NCBI RefSeq assembly: GCF_001050135.1
Contig: NZ_CP012040.1
Location: 3,551,001 to 3,615,000 of the forward strand
Direction of reading: 5' to 3'
Source: Cyclobacterium amurskyense
GTDB taxonomy: Bacteria; Bacteroidota; Bacteroidia; Cytophagales; Cyclobacteriaceae
Length of the DNA: 64,000 bases
Part shown: one piece after another, positions 17,185-26,984 of the stretch
How positions within the stretch are numbered: the stretch's first letter is position 1
Layout: every line of letters begins with the position of its first letter
Program-made: the position numbers and the translations under genes
The notes under the pieces: generated by a model
What the model saw: the letters and a program-made list of their open reading frames with translations, nothing else
What the model was told of the DNA's origin: nothing
Database searches by the model: none

Positions 17185-19053
17185 ATGCTTTATCCCAAGA
17201 CCTTATTTTTTTTATTTATTTGTTTATTGCCTTTTCGATGTCTTTATGGCGCTGATTTACAGGCTATCGACTCATTATTAAGTGAATCGCAGGCTGTTCA
17301 ATACGATCAAAAAGAACTGGCTATTGCATACATAAAGAAGGCTAGAGAGCTAGCTGAGGGTGTGGAAGACCCGAAATTGATGGCAAGAATAAACAATCAG
17401 GAAGGAACTGTTTATTACATCTCAGGTGATTACGAACTCGCGCTTAGGCGATTTTTGGAGGCCTTTGATTACGCGGTTCAGGGTGATTTTATCTCTCAAA
17501 AAGAGTATGCAATGAATGGCAGGGCTCTTGTTTTGATGGTGGAAAGAGAGTTTGAATTGGCCAAGGGTTTATTTGAAGAATGTATAGGGATTAACACCAT
17601 ACATGGAGACAGTGTAAGGTTGGCAAGAAACCATTTTAACTTAGGGATTCTTCATAATGAATTGTTTGAGCTTGAAAAAGCCATGTCTCATCTAGATATA
17701 GCACTTGAGTTTTTGGTCAATTTCCCAAAACAAGGCCTAAACTCTATGGTGAATAATAGGATGGCTCAGGTTTATTTTGAAATGGGAGAATTTGATAATG
17801 CCTTGTCAAAATACAGACTTGTCCTTGAAGACAGTTCTTCGCTCACCAATTGGGAAAAGACTTTTGCTTTAACCGGGTTGGCTCAATTAAAACTTGAAAC
17901 AGGTGACTTAGATGAAGCATTGGTTTTAGGCAAAGAGGCTTTGAGTACTGCAGAGTTTCATGGTGCTAATTGGGACTTGCAAAAGATCACCGAATTGCTT
18001 AGTGCCATTTATAAGGCGAAAGGGAAATTTGATAAGGCTTATGAGTTTTTGGAGCTTAGTCAAATTTATACCGACAGTCTTTATAATGAAGAAAAAAGCA
18101 GGCAGATTGCAAGGCTTCACCTTAAGTTGTCGCAAGCGGAAAATGAAAAATTGAAGGCAGAAAGTGAAATAGATCAGGCGGTACTAAAACAACGTAATAG
18201 GCTATTAGTCTTTTTGTCCCTCCTAATATTGTTCCTTGGCTTCACTGTTTATTTTTTCAGAAAAACAATAAGATTGAAGGAGAAATTCAATAAGTCTTTG
18301 GAGAAGAAAAACAGGGCCATTGAAAAACAAAAAAATTACATTGGTCAACAGAATAAAAATTTATCGGAAATTAATTTAGCTAAAACCAAACTGTTAAGTA
18401 TTATATCTCATGATTTGCGATCTCCCATAAACTCAATCAAGCAACTTTTAGAAATGAAAGGTAAAGGTTATTTCAATGAGGATGATGAAAATGAAGCCTA
18501 TGGTCTTTTGACATTGCAGGTGGAAAATACGGAAATTATGCTCAATGAACTTTTGCAATGGGCGAACAGTCAATTGGATGGCCTGGAGCCTAATCCGTCA
18601 GATGTTGATCTGGCTGAGGTCGTTAGTGAGGTGTTGATAGGCTATAGTTTTCAAATAAAGACCAAATCTTTAAATGCGGAGCATAATGGAAATAAAAGGA
18701 TTTTTATAAGGATTGATAGGGTTCAGCTAAAGATTATCCTTCAAAATTTAATAGGGAATGCCATTAAATTCACACCTGAACATGGTATTATAAAAGTTTA
18801 CTATGTGCTTGAAGAGTCTTATGTGATTTGCCATATTGAGGACTCAGGTGTTGGTGTTGATGAACATTACAATAATTTGATCAATAGCAGAAGTTACACC
18901 CGGATGCCTTCTAAGGTAGGGACCGCCAATGAAAAAGGCACAGGCTTGGGGATATTGCTTGTAAAGCAATTTCTTGACCTTAATGGGGGCATGTTAAAAA
19001 TGGAAAGTAAGACCGAAGCTGGGTCTCACTTCATTTTATATTTCAAGCGATAG
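17185..19053 (+). CDS. TPR-containing sensor histidine kinase
   Basis: This is a 622-residue membrane kinase. A signal peptide (~1-22) leads into a periplasmic array of tetratricopeptide repeats (~30-300), then a helix rich in KxxQAExEK, a membrane helix (~337-356), and a coiled coil. HisKA has its phosphoacceptor at H409 (SIISHDLRSPINS), and HATPase shows NAIKFTPE, DSGVGVD and GTGLGILL. No receiver is fused and no regulator gene adjoins, so the output is unknown. Such TPR kinases are common in Bacteroidota and are thought to sense via protein-protein contacts. The gene is monocistronic with its own promoter and possible operator. Confidence 0.92.
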   Translation: MLYPKTLFFLFICLLPFRCLYGADLQAIDSLLSESQAVQYDQKELAIAYIKKARELAEGVEDPKLMARINNQEGTVYYISGDYELALRRFLEAFDYAVQGDFISQKEYAMNGRALVLMVEREFELAKGLFEECIGINTIHGDSVRLARNHFNLGILHNELFELEKAMSHLDIALEFLVNFPKQGLNSMVNNRMAQVYFEMGEFDNALSKYRLVLEDSSSLTNWEKTFALTGLAQLKLETGDLDEALVLGKEALSTAEFHGANWDLQKITELLSAIYKAKGKFDKAYEFLELSQIYTDSLYNEEKSRQIARLHLKLSQAENEKLKAESEIDQAVLKQRNRLLVFLSLLILFLGFTVYFFRKTIRLKEKFNKSLEKKNRAIEKQKNYIGQQNKNLSEINLAKTKLLSIISHDLRSPINSIKQLLEMKGKGYFNEDDENEAYGLLTLQVENTEIMLNELLQWANSQLDGLEPNPSDVDLAEVVSEVLIGYSFQIKTKSLNAEHNGNKRIFIRIDRVQLKIILQNLIGNAIKFTPEHGIIKVYYVLEESYVICHIEDSGVGVDEHYNNLINSRSYTRMPSKVGTANEKGTGLGILLVKQFLDLNGGMLKMESKTEAGSHFILYFKR

Positions 19054-19203
19054 AAACCCAACTTTGCCAAACGATTTAATTTTTAGCAATTATTGATAAA
19101 AACTTAGTCTATAAAGGTTTTATTTTGTGGTTTTTGCCACTCATCGTTTTATTACCGGAAAGAAGGTTCATTTCTCATTTTAGAATACCCGGTTAAATTC
19201 ACC

Positions 19204-20505
19204 TTAACTGAGAGGATAAATAAAATTACCAAACCTTTCAAAGATTGCCCTATCCAAATCCTCCTGATGTTGAGGAGCTGCAATATTTTTTAATTCATGT
19301 GCTCTTTGACATAGATTTTTCCCGTAAAGGTATGCTGTTCCATATTCGGTTACTACATAATGAACATGTGCCCTGGTAGTGACCACGCCTGCACCCTGTT
19401 TTAAGAAAGGTACAATTTTAGATTGGCCTTTATTGGTGGTCGCTCGCAAAGCCATTATTGGCTTACCACCATCTGATAGTGCGGCACCTCTAATGAAGTC
19501 CATTTGACCACCTACACCTGAATACTGGTAACTACCTATGGAATCTGCACAAACCTGGCCAGTTAAATCAATTTCCAGGCAAGAGTTAATGGAAATTACC
19601 TTTGGGTTTTTTCTTATCACGGCAGTATCATTAACGTAGGCTGCTTCATGAAATGAATAGGCTGGGTTGTCATGGATACTATCATAAAGCTTTTTTGTTC
19701 CAATTACGAAGGACGAAACAATTTTCCCGGGATGTTTTATTTTGTATTTGTTGGTGATTGCACCAGATTCTAATAAGTCAATAACACCATCAGAAAACAT
19801 TTCTGTATGGATACCTAAATCCTTGTGGCTAGTGAGGGATTTTAATACTGCGTCTGGAATTCCTCCAATCCCCAATTGCAAGGTAGACCGGTCATCGATT
19901 AACTCTGCAATGTATTTTCCGATTTTAAAGTCTGCTTCCTGGAGTTTGTTGGAGTAGTTTACTTCTGGTAGAGGCTCATCTACTAGGATGGCAGCATTTA
20001 TTTTGCTGACATGAATCTGTCCATCGCCCATTGTTCTGGGCATTTGTTTATTGATTTGAGCAATTACAATTTGAGAAGTGTCCACTGCTGGCCTTGCTAC
20101 ATCTACAGAAGTACCTAAGGAACAATAACCATGTTGGTCTGGTGGAGATACGTTGATGAATGCCACATCTAAAGGCATGATGTTTTGCCTAAACAATCGG
20201 CCTATTTCACTAAGGAAAACTGGTACATAACCACCTTGGTCACTGTTGACTGCATTTCTTATGTTTTGTGAGACAAACAAAGAGTTTAAATAAAAGCTGC
20301 CTTTACAGGATTCATGCGTTAAAGGCATTTCTCCCAGAGTAGTAATCGAAACTACCTCTACGTTTTTTAGCTCGTTCTTCCTCTTTTCCAATGCATGCAG
20401 TAACACTGTTGGAGTAGCAGCGCTTCCATGAACAAATACTCTTTGATTGCTCTTAACACATTTTACAGCCTCCTCAGGGCTTACAATGTTTATATGGTTC
20501 TTCAT
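19204..20505 (-). CDS. Acetyl-CoA hydrolase/transferase family (4-hydroxybutyrate CoA-transferase-like)
   Basis: This 433-residue family I CoA-transferase has a complete fold: the N-terminal RVFVHGSAATPTVLLHAL, VSPPDQHGYCSLGTSVD, LQLGIGGIPDAV, and the catalytic Glu in HTEMFSDGVIDL. The C-terminal half has SYQYSGVGGQMDFIRGA and VTTRAHVHYVVTEYG. It moves CoA between acyl-CoA and acetate or similar acids in the cytoplasm. Its length and motifs fit the butyrate/4-hydroxybutyrate/acetate CoA-transferase group, but the acyl substrate is not certain. A TAnnTTTG box on the minus strand (TAATTTTG, 20541-20534) lies 29 bp upstream. Confidence 0.88.
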   Translation of the reverse strand: MKNHINIVSPEEAVKCVKSNQRVFVHGSAATPTVLLHALEKRKNELKNVEVVSITTLGEMPLTHESCKGSFYLNSLFVSQNIRNAVNSDQGGYVPVFLSEIGRLFRQNIMPLDVAFINVSPPDQHGYCSLGTSVDVARPAVDTSQIVIAQINKQMPRTMGDGQIHVSKINAAILVDEPLPEVNYSNKLQEADFKIGKYIAELIDDRSTLQLGIGGIPDAVLKSLTSHKDLGIHTEMFSDGVIDLLESGAITNKYKIKHPGKIVSSFVIGTKKLYDSIHDNPAYSFHEAAYVNDTAVIRKNPKVISINSCLEIDLTGQVCADSIGSYQYSGVGGQMDFIRGAALSDGGKPIMALRATTNKGQSKIVPFLKQGAGVVTTRAHVHYVVTEYGTAYLYGKNLCQRAHELKNIAAPQHQEDLDRAIFERFGNFIYPLS

Positions 20506-21065
20506 TGCTGTTGAATTTTAAATAAAGGCTTGACAAAATTAAATGTCTGGAAAAAATACAATTTTTAAGATAGGTAAAAATTACTTTTACTCAGGTTCCT
20601 CAATAGATGTTCAATAGTTAGTAGAATGCGAAAATAACAAAAATAAGGCTGACTTTAAAGGATTGTTACCATGTTAAAGTTCTACTCTTACTTGAATTGC
20701 TTTCTCGGAATGGGAATAGAGAACATTTTTTCATTTTCATTTTATTTTTTATAAAAATTGAGGAATAATCGTAAAGAAATCTTCGATTTACCAATCTATT
20801 TTAAGGATTAGACGTTAAATTTTATTAATTATTAGGTAAATCGCTTGCCAAAGGATCGAAAATTATAATCTTGAAGTTATAATGCTTAAATAAAAGATTA
20901 AGCTTGCTTAATTTCGCCCTATTAACCCAAAAAATGCAATTGATCTTTTAATTACCTCCTTGTTTAATGGGTAGGAGATTACAATATATGCAATAAAATA
21001 TATTGTCAATTTAGGGCTTTGATTTTAATCGAATAGCAAAGAGTAAAAACCATAAAACAATTTTA
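20506..21065. other. 560-bp intergenic region between divergent CoA-transferase and osmC
   Basis: This stretch is very AT-rich and no ORF or RNA was seen. It holds the CoA-transferase promoter on the minus side and a strong inverted repeat near osmC (20981-21006). Near 20924 the sequence AACCCAAAAAATGCAAT resembles one end of the MITE family, but no second end or target duplication was found. Confidence 0.5.
20981..21006. promoter_or_regulatory. 9-bp inverted repeat upstream of osmC, candidate operator
   Basis: The perfect arms ACAATATAT (20981-20989) and ATATATTGT (20998-21006) have an 8-nt spacer and lie 59 bp before the osmC start. The ACAAT...ATTGT ends recall OhrR-family operators that control OsmC/Ohr genes in other bacteria. 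This is only a resemblance, since no ohrR gene is present in the window. Confidence 0.45.
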
Positions 21066-21482
21066 ATGAATAAGAAAGAAATAACACTTCGGATGATTGC
21101 TGATAAGGAATATGAAACAATTAATCCTGAAGGAAATAAGGTTCAAATGGACATGTATGATGGTGCTGAAAAGAAATTTCAATCACCTATGGAATTGTTG
21201 CTTTCTGGCTTAGCTGGATGTTCTGCCGTTGATGCTGTATTGATGATGAAAAAGAAGCGAAAGCAGGTTGATAATTTTGAGATCAAAGCCGAAGGAATTC
21301 GGAATGATGGAACTCCTGCTTTTTATAAATCTATTCATTTGCATTTTATTCTCACTTCTTCTGATGCCACCGAATTGGAGTTTGAAAAGGTTATTAAGCT
21401 GGCGGTAGATAAATATTGTTCCGTTGCTTCAAGTTTGAAGTCAGAGATCAGCTATTCTACCGAAATAAAGAAACCTGTATGA
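21066..21482 (+). CDS. OsmC family peroxiredoxin-like protein
   Basis: This 138-residue OsmC/Ohr-fold protein has both redox cysteines, in SGLAGCSAVDAVLMM and in DKYCSVASSLK. Family members reduce organic hydroperoxides with thiols from the two active-site Cys at a dimer interface in the cytoplasm. It fits the general OsmC/YhfA-like branch rather than a clear Ohr. Its stop overlaps the start of the next gene (ATGA), so the two are translationally coupled. A candidate operator lies upstream. Confidence 0.9.
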   Translation: MNKKEITLRMIADKEYETINPEGNKVQMDMYDGAEKKFQSPMELLLSGLAGCSAVDAVLMMKKKRKQVDNFEIKAEGIRNDGTPAFYKSIHLHFILTSSDATELEFEKVIKLAVDKYCSVASSLKSEISYSTEIKKPV

Positions 21483-21718
21483 GGGTAGTTAGAGAAAGTA
21501 GTATAGAAGGTATAAGGATCAGTTTATTTGAATGGAATAACAAATTTATACTAAAGTTTGAGTTAGGTAATTTAGAACAGACTTACAAGATCCCGGCAAT
21601 GGAAGTTTTGGAAGAAAAGGATTTGGACTCCCTAATGGAGGGCGCTTTTTTTACAGAAGTCAAAAAAAGGTTTGATGAAATGCACCAATCACTTCAAAAT
21701 GCTACAAAAAATTTCTAA
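21479..21718 (+). CDS. Small protein of unknown function coupled to osmC
   Basis: This 79-residue protein begins at the ATG of an ATGA overlap with the osmC stop, giving MRVVRESSIEGIRISLFEWN. A start 63 nt further upstream is open but would lie inside osmC, so the coupled start is preferred. The sequence has alternating beta-like segments (RISLFEWNNKFILKFELGNLEQTYKI) and an amphipathic C-terminal helix rich in E/K. There is no membrane segment, Cys or known motif. I do not recognise the family. Position suggests a role linked to OsmC, or merely shared expression. Confidence 0.65.
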   Translation: MRVVRESSIEGIRISLFEWNNKFILKFELGNLEQTYKIPAMEVLEEKDLDSLMEGAFFTEVKKRFDEMHQSLQNATKNF

Positions 21719-21744
21719 ATTTGTCTTAATTTAATTATTTAAAG

Positions 21745-22749
21745 ATGAAGTATTTATTTTTTGTAAACATTTTGATATTTTTGTTATCTTCTTCTTGTCA
21801 ATCGGATGTTAAGGAACCAATTGATAATCATATATTATTATTAGATTCAATTATTCGAATTGTTGAAGCTGATCTTTTGCCATTAGAAGCTGATATCAAA
21901 GAATTAGCAATATTATCGACTTATCTATATGAACAGGGGGGGATTAATGAACTAGCTCAGAATGGTGATAAAAATAAATATGTAAAGGTTCAAAATGGTG
22001 TCTTGCATCAATCTGGTGATAAGATTGATGCAAGTACCGTTTTCGTTTCACTCTCTACGGAAAATAAGGAAATAGCTTTAAGAGAAGTTTATTGGACTGA
22101 GAAGTTGGACAGTGCATTTAAAGAAATCATTGATAAAAGACCTTTGGTAAGTCAGGTGTATTTTAATTCAGCGAGTAATTTTAGTAGGCTTTACCCACCT
22201 TATGTTTTCAATACTGTCGAACCAGATGTGGACTTTACCTCGTTTAATTTCTATTATTTGGGAGATGAACTGAGAAACCCCACAAGGAAATCGGTTTGGG
22301 TTGAGGAAGTTTATATTGATCCAATGGGAAGAGGGTGGATCCTTTCTTTGATTCAGCCAGTATATTATGAGGACGAGCTAAAGGGTGTGTTAGGCTTAGA
22401 TATAACCGTGTCGGAACTAATGCGAAGATTCTTAAGTAATTCGGATAAAAAATTGGTTATCATAGATAGTCAAGGTGTCATAGTTGCAGGGGGAGAGGAG
22501 GCAATTAAGGCACTAAATATGCCTCCGCTAAAAAATCATACCTACCTACAAACGGTTAATACAGATAGTTTCAGAAAGGAAGATTTTAATCTCTACAAGA
22601 GCAAAAGTAAGGAAGTACGTAGAATGGCATCTAAATTTTTGTTGGAGAAAGAAAATTATCAAAAGTTTGAATTGCAAGGAAGGCCTTTTGAAGCGTACAG
22701 TAGAAAATTGAATGTTATGGATTGGTATTTGGTAGATATTCATGACTAA
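21745..22749 (+). CDS. Cache-domain lipoprotein, probable external sensor for the adjacent kinase
   Basis: This 334-residue lipoprotein (FLLSSSC, lipidated C18) has a double-Cache-like sensory region. It shows an N-terminal long helix, then YFNSASNFSRLYPPY, then GWILSLIQPVYYEDELKGVLGLDITVSELMRRFL, the classic strand-turn-strand of dCache domains. A second alpha/beta half reaches the C-terminus. There is no membrane helix beyond the signal. Cache domains normally form the extracellular part of kinases and chemoreceptors, but here the sensor is a separate lipoprotein. Its last 8 nt overlap the start of the hybrid kinase gene, which strongly implies that the two products work together. The ligand is unknown. 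Confidence 0.8.
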   Translation: MKYLFFVNILIFLLSSSCQSDVKEPIDNHILLLDSIIRIVEADLLPLEADIKELAILSTYLYEQGGINELAQNGDKNKYVKVQNGVLHQSGDKIDASTVFVSLSTENKEIALREVYWTEKLDSAFKEIIDKRPLVSQVYFNSASNFSRLYPPYVFNTVEPDVDFTSFNFYYLGDELRNPTRKSVWVEEVYIDPMGRGWILSLIQPVYYEDELKGVLGLDITVSELMRRFLSNSDKKLVIIDSQGVIVAGGEEAIKALNMPPLKNHTYLQTVNTDSFRKEDFNLYKSKSKEVRRMASKFLLEKENYQKFELQGRPFEAYSRKLNVMDWYLVDIHD

Positions 22750-25642
22750 TACAGGGAAATATCAGGAGAATAAAATAAAAAGACAGCTTAAACCCAAGCG
22801 GTTTTGGTGGTTGATTGGGCTCGGTGGAGGAGCGGTTTTGATAACGCTTACTTTAGCCGTGTTTTTTTATAATTCAATATCAAATAATTTAATAGACAAC
22901 AGGAATTTTTTTTTAAACAAGCAGCTAGAATACGCTGCAAATGAAGCACAGGCAAACCTCCGCAACCTTGATGAAGACCTGGCCTTTTTTGTCAATACAC
23001 AAAAAATCAATGCGCGATGGGAAAATAATGATGCTTCGAAAGAGTTAAATGAGTTAAATATTAGGGAGTTGTTGAATAATTACCTGAACTTGATAGATAG
23101 CCTAATTATTGAAAAAGATGATTTTGCACAAGTTTATCAAATTAATGAACCCAATCAGCTGTCGGTTACTTCAATTAATTCAAGTTCGATTGAAGAACTT
23201 AATGAGGGTGAAGATATTATTGTAATTTCAGGTGAAGAGGACTTTAAGCTAATTGTAAAATTAAATATTTCTAAATACTTCGACCAGTTGTTGGATAACT
23301 ATTTTTTGGGATCCAATACGGATAAACTTGTCTTCATGAACGACAGGTTTTTTAAGATTAATGGGGAAGGGCAAATGTTTTTTCAAGATGAATTAATTCA
23401 TGAAAACATTATTCAGGAAATTGATAAGGGGATTAGAGGTGATTATTCAGCGTTTATTTCAAATGTATACAATGCAGACCCACAGGAGTTCCTCCTTGTT
23501 CAATATCCTTTTACCTTAACGCATCTAAAAGGGAAATATGCCTTTGCTTTTGCCCAGGAAAAAAACACCATTGATTCTGCCATTTTTGGAAATTATTTCC
23601 ATTTGTTTATTGCACTGTTTGGACTATTAACTTTGGTGATTTTTTTGATTATTAAATATTTCAAAATCACCAATGAAAACAACCTGTTTTTGGAGAAAAA
23701 ATCCAAACACCTCAATCAACTTTTAAAACAGCAAACGATATTACTTCAACAGTCCAAAGGTTTTATTTATTACCAAAATAAAGAGGATGTAATTTATCAA
23801 GTCAGTGAAAATGTTAAAGAGGTTTTAGGTAATCAGCCCGATGAATTGGTGAATCAGAAGCTTAAAGATTTTATCCTTGGAGATAAAGCTGATTTTCTGG
23901 AAAAAAGGAGTCTTCATATTGAGCAGAAAAAAGAAGTTTTTTCTTTTGAGTTCACCTCCGAAAAGAAAGATGAAGGTCCTATTAGGGCGAAGGTTTTTGA
24001 AAAATTAATCTATAATGAAGACAAAGATTATATAGGTTCGGTTGGGATTTTTACTGACATCAATGCAAAGTATAAGGCTGATCAAGAACTTATTATAAGC
24101 GAAAATAGACTGCGTTCTGTTTTAAATAGCCTTCCTGATATTATTTTCATATACAATAACCAAGGAGTGTATCTTGATTATTATGTCCAACATGAGGAGT
24201 TGTTGATTGTGAACCCAAAAGAATCACTGGGCAAGAAAATTGATGAGGTTCTGACAGGCGAGGCAGGTGAAAAAGCAATGCGGGCATTTAATAAAGTCAT
24301 TTCAACCGGAAAAATGCAAACTGAGGAACTCGATTTGCTACTAGATATAGGTAGGAGATACTTTGAGGTTAGGTTCTTTAAACTAGATGAAAAAAGAGTG
24401 ATTTCTGTTGGGCGTGACATTACAGGACAAAGACTATGGGAGCGGGGTCTAAGTGAAGCAAAAGAGGCTGCTGAATTGGCAAATAGAGAAAAGTCAAGCT
24501 TTTTGGCCAATATGAGTCATGAAATCAGAACTCCCTTAAATGGGCTTTTGGGGATTACAGGTTTATTATTTAAAACGCCGCTATCAAAAAAACAAAATGA
24601 ATTATTATCGATAATTGGAGATTCCGGGGAATCTCTTTTAAATATCGTAAATGACATTCTTGATTACTCCAAAATTGAAGCGGGTAAAATGGAATTGGAT
24701 CCAGTTGCAATGGATTTTGCAATGGAAATGGATAAGATCATCAATGTTTTTGCGGGGATGGCCCTTCAGAAAGATTTAGTGATCAACCTAAAAATTGAAA
24801 AAAGTGTGCCAGCTATGATTGTATTGGACAAAGACAAGTTGGCTCAAATATTTTTTAATATTATAGGCAATGCGGTGAAGTTCTCAAAAAAAGGAGGACG
24901 TATTGATGTTATTATTAGTGGGGAGTTAATTTTTACCAAAAATTTAATCCTGACATGTACTGTTAAGGACAATGGGGTGGGCATATCTAAAGACAAGATT
25001 CCTCAATTAATTAAGCCTTTTACCCAGGCAAGTCAGGCCTCAAATGGGGATTATAAAGGTACAGGTCTGGGACTTGCCATTGCTAGTAAATTAATAGAGT
25101 TAATGGGGGGTGTATTGCATATTGAAAGTGAAATTGACCAAGGATCTACCTTTACTTTTGCGCTTATTTCCCAAGCTAGTGAGCAAAAGTTAAATTTATT
25201 AAGCAATACGGCACAGAAAAATGAGAACCTAGCCATTGAGAATCTTGCGGACAAGCATCCTCTAGATGTATTGCTAGTGGAAGACAATGATATAAATCTA
25301 AAATTTATGGTAATGCTTTTAACCCAGATGGGTTATAATCCTGATGTTGCGTTAAATGGCGTTGAAGCCATAAGTGCGGTGGAGCAAAAAAGTTATGACT
25401 TGGTATTTATGGACAATCAAATGCCGAGAATGAATGGGATGGATGCAACAAAAATCATCAGATCTATGCCTAATGGCAGAAAAATGATGATCGTTGGTTT
25501 ATCCGCTAGTGTGTTCAAGGAAGACATCGAGCTGGCAATGAACATAGGTATGAATGATTACCTAACCAAACCAGTAAAGATTCATCAGATCGTAGAGAGA
25601 ATCAAAAACTGCATCTTGCTAAAAGAAAACCAAATCAAATAA
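22742..25642 (+). CDS. Membrane hybrid sensor histidine kinase
   Basis: This 966-residue kinase has a first membrane helix (~22-45, WWLIGLGGGAVLITLTLAVFFY), a periplasmic region (~46-280) without a clear known fold, and a second helix (~283-305). A coiled coil and two PAS units (~335-565) follow. HisKA has H593 (ANMSHEIRTPLNG), HATPase has NAVKFSKKG, DNGVGIS and GTGLGLAIA, and one C-terminal receiver has D891 (LVFMDNQMP). There is no HPt. The start overlaps the Cache lipoprotein gene by 8 nt. The 3' end overlaps the convergent E2 gene by 8 nt (25635-25642), an unusually tight tail-to-tail arrangement. Confidence 0.93.
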   Translation: MTNTGKYQENKIKRQLKPKRFWWLIGLGGGAVLITLTLAVFFYNSISNNLIDNRNFFLNKQLEYAANEAQANLRNLDEDLAFFVNTQKINARWENNDASKELNELNIRELLNNYLNLIDSLIIEKDDFAQVYQINEPNQLSVTSINSSSIEELNEGEDIIVISGEEDFKLIVKLNISKYFDQLLDNYFLGSNTDKLVFMNDRFFKINGEGQMFFQDELIHENIIQEIDKGIRGDYSAFISNVYNADPQEFLLVQYPFTLTHLKGKYAFAFAQEKNTIDSAIFGNYFHLFIALFGLLTLVIFLIIKYFKITNENNLFLEKKSKHLNQLLKQQTILLQQSKGFIYYQNKEDVIYQVSENVKEVLGNQPDELVNQKLKDFILGDKADFLEKRSLHIEQKKEVFSFEFTSEKKDEGPIRAKVFEKLIYNEDKDYIGSVGIFTDINAKYKADQELIISENRLRSVLNSLPDIIFIYNNQGVYLDYYVQHEELLIVNPKESLGKKIDEVLTGEAGEKAMRAFNKVISTGKMQTEELDLLLDIGRRYFEVRFFKLDEKRVISVGRDITGQRLWERGLSEAKEAAELANREKSSFLANMSHEIRTPLNGLLGITGLLFKTPLSKKQNELLSIIGDSGESLLNIVNDILDYSKIEAGKMELDPVAMDFAMEMDKIINVFAGMALQKDLVINLKIEKSVPAMIVLDKDKLAQIFFNIIGNAVKFSKKGGRIDVIISGELIFTKNLILTCTVKDNGVGISKDKIPQLIKPFTQASQASNGDYKGTGLGLAIASKLIELMGGVLHIESEIDQGSTFTFALISQASEQKLNLLSNTAQKNENLAIENLADKHPLDVLLVEDNDINLKFMVMLLTQMGYNPDVALNGVEAISAVEQKSYDLVFMDNQMPRMNGMDATKIIRSMPNGRKMMIVGLSASVFKEDIELAMNIGMNDYLTKPVKIHQIVERIKNCILLKENQIK

Positions 25643-26903
25643 GGGTTTTCGTATCAAATGATTCAAGGTAATCAGCAACCTTTTTAACAAACATTCCTCC
25701 AAGTGCCCCATCAACTACCCTATGGTCATATGAATGTGATAAGATCATTTTATGTCTAATACCTATCAAATCACCAGTAGGTGTTTCTATAACCGCAGGT
25801 TTCTTAGTAATGGTACCTACTGCCAAAATAGCTACTTGTGGTTGAACAATTATGGGAGTTCCCATAATGTTTCCAAATGAGCCTATATTTGATAGTGTAT
25901 ACGTCCCTCCTTTTAGTTCTTCAGCACTCAATCGGTTGTTTCTAGCTCTCAGTGCTAATTCATTGATCTTTTTGGACAGGCCAGAAAGAGACAATTGATC
26001 AGCATTTTTAATAACAGGTACGATTAAATTCCCATTTGCTAAGGCTACGGCAACCCCAATGTTGATGTTTTTTTTCTTTATGATTTTATCTCCTTCAACG
26101 GAAATATTCATCATTGGGAAGTCTCTCAGGGCCTTGGCTATGGCTTGAACAAAGAATGGAGTGAAGGTTATTTTCTCTCCTTCTTTAGCCTGAAATTCGT
26201 CTTTTATACGGTTTCGGTAAAATACAATGTTTGTCAGATCAGCTTCCACAAAGGAGGTAACATGCGCAGAAATGTTTTTCGAATCCAACATACGTTGGGC
26301 GATCATCTTCCGCATTCTATCCATCTCTAGGATTTCGTTATCCCCATCTGAAAAGGCTGGTGGTTGAGGAGTATTCCTTTTTGCCAGGTAGTTCAAGATG
26401 TCTTTTTTAGTTACCCTTCCGCCTTTTGCGGTTCCAGTTATTTCAGCCAGTTCCGAAGAACTTACATTTTCCTGATTGGCGATGCTCTGTACCAATGGAG
26501 AATAAAACCTTTTATCTTCTAACTCTTCTGGCTCGCTATAGGATTCTTTTCCTAAAATTAGTGAGGTGTACTCAGGTACATCTTGCAAGAGTTCTTTCTC
26601 TTCAAGGTCAATGGCCGGTTTTTCCAGATCATCAGTAGTTTTAATCTCCTCCATATCTTCGAGTTTTACCTCAATTATAGCGATAGGTTTACCTACTTCA
26701 ATTATTTCGCCTTCCTTGGCAAGTATAGTTTTTAAAACGCCAGAGTGGGTAGCAGGAACTTCAGTGTCTACTTTGTCAGTAGCTACTTCCAGTACCGATT
26801 CATCCTGATCTATTCGATCCCCTTCTTTTTTTAGCCATGAAAGAATAGTGCCTTCCATAATGCTCTCTCCCATTTTGGGCATCACCATTTCCACTGTTGC
26901 CAT
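25635..26903 (-). CDS. Dihydrolipoamide acyltransferase E2 of a 2-oxoacid dehydrogenase complex
   Basis: This 422-residue E2 has a lipoyl domain (~1-77, lipoyl-Lys in EVATDKVDTEVPA), an E1/E3-binding domain (~133-170, YSPLVQSIANQENVSSSEL...GGRVTKKDIL), and a catalytic domain (~195-420) with the C-terminal HRVVDG active-site motif. The lipoyl domain style (VMPKMGESIMEGTI) is that of branched-chain or broad-specificity E2 proteins common in Bacteroidota. The E1 and E3 genes are not in this window, so which oxoacid is used is uncertain. It overlaps the convergent kinase gene by 8 nt. Confidence 0.93.
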   Translation of the reverse strand: MATVEMVMPKMGESIMEGTILSWLKKEGDRIDQDESVLEVATDKVDTEVPATHSGVLKTILAKEGEIIEVGKPIAIIEVKLEDMEEIKTTDDLEKPAIDLEEKELLQDVPEYTSLILGKESYSEPEELEDKRFYSPLVQSIANQENVSSSELAEITGTAKGGRVTKKDILNYLAKRNTPQPPAFSDGDNEILEMDRMRKMIAQRMLDSKNISAHVTSFVEADLTNIVFYRNRIKDEFQAKEGEKITFTPFFVQAIAKALRDFPMMNISVEGDKIIKKKNINIGVAVALANGNLIVPVIKNADQLSLSGLSKKINELALRARNNRLSAEELKGGTYTLSNIGSFGNIMGTPIIVQPQVAILAVGTITKKPAVIETPTGDLIGIRHKMILSHSYDHRVVDGALGGMFVKKVADYLESFDTKTLI

Positions 26904-26984
26904 AGCTTTTGCTTATTTTTAAAATCTCCCTAGCTATAAAACTAAAATTTAGTAATTGGTTTACAAAAGGAAAACCCCTAAATT

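Noticed and set aside
20924..20975. AACCCAAAAAATGCAATTGATC as another MITE copy
   Set aside because: Only one end resembles the family; no second end and no matching 5-bp duplication were found, so it was not listed as an element.
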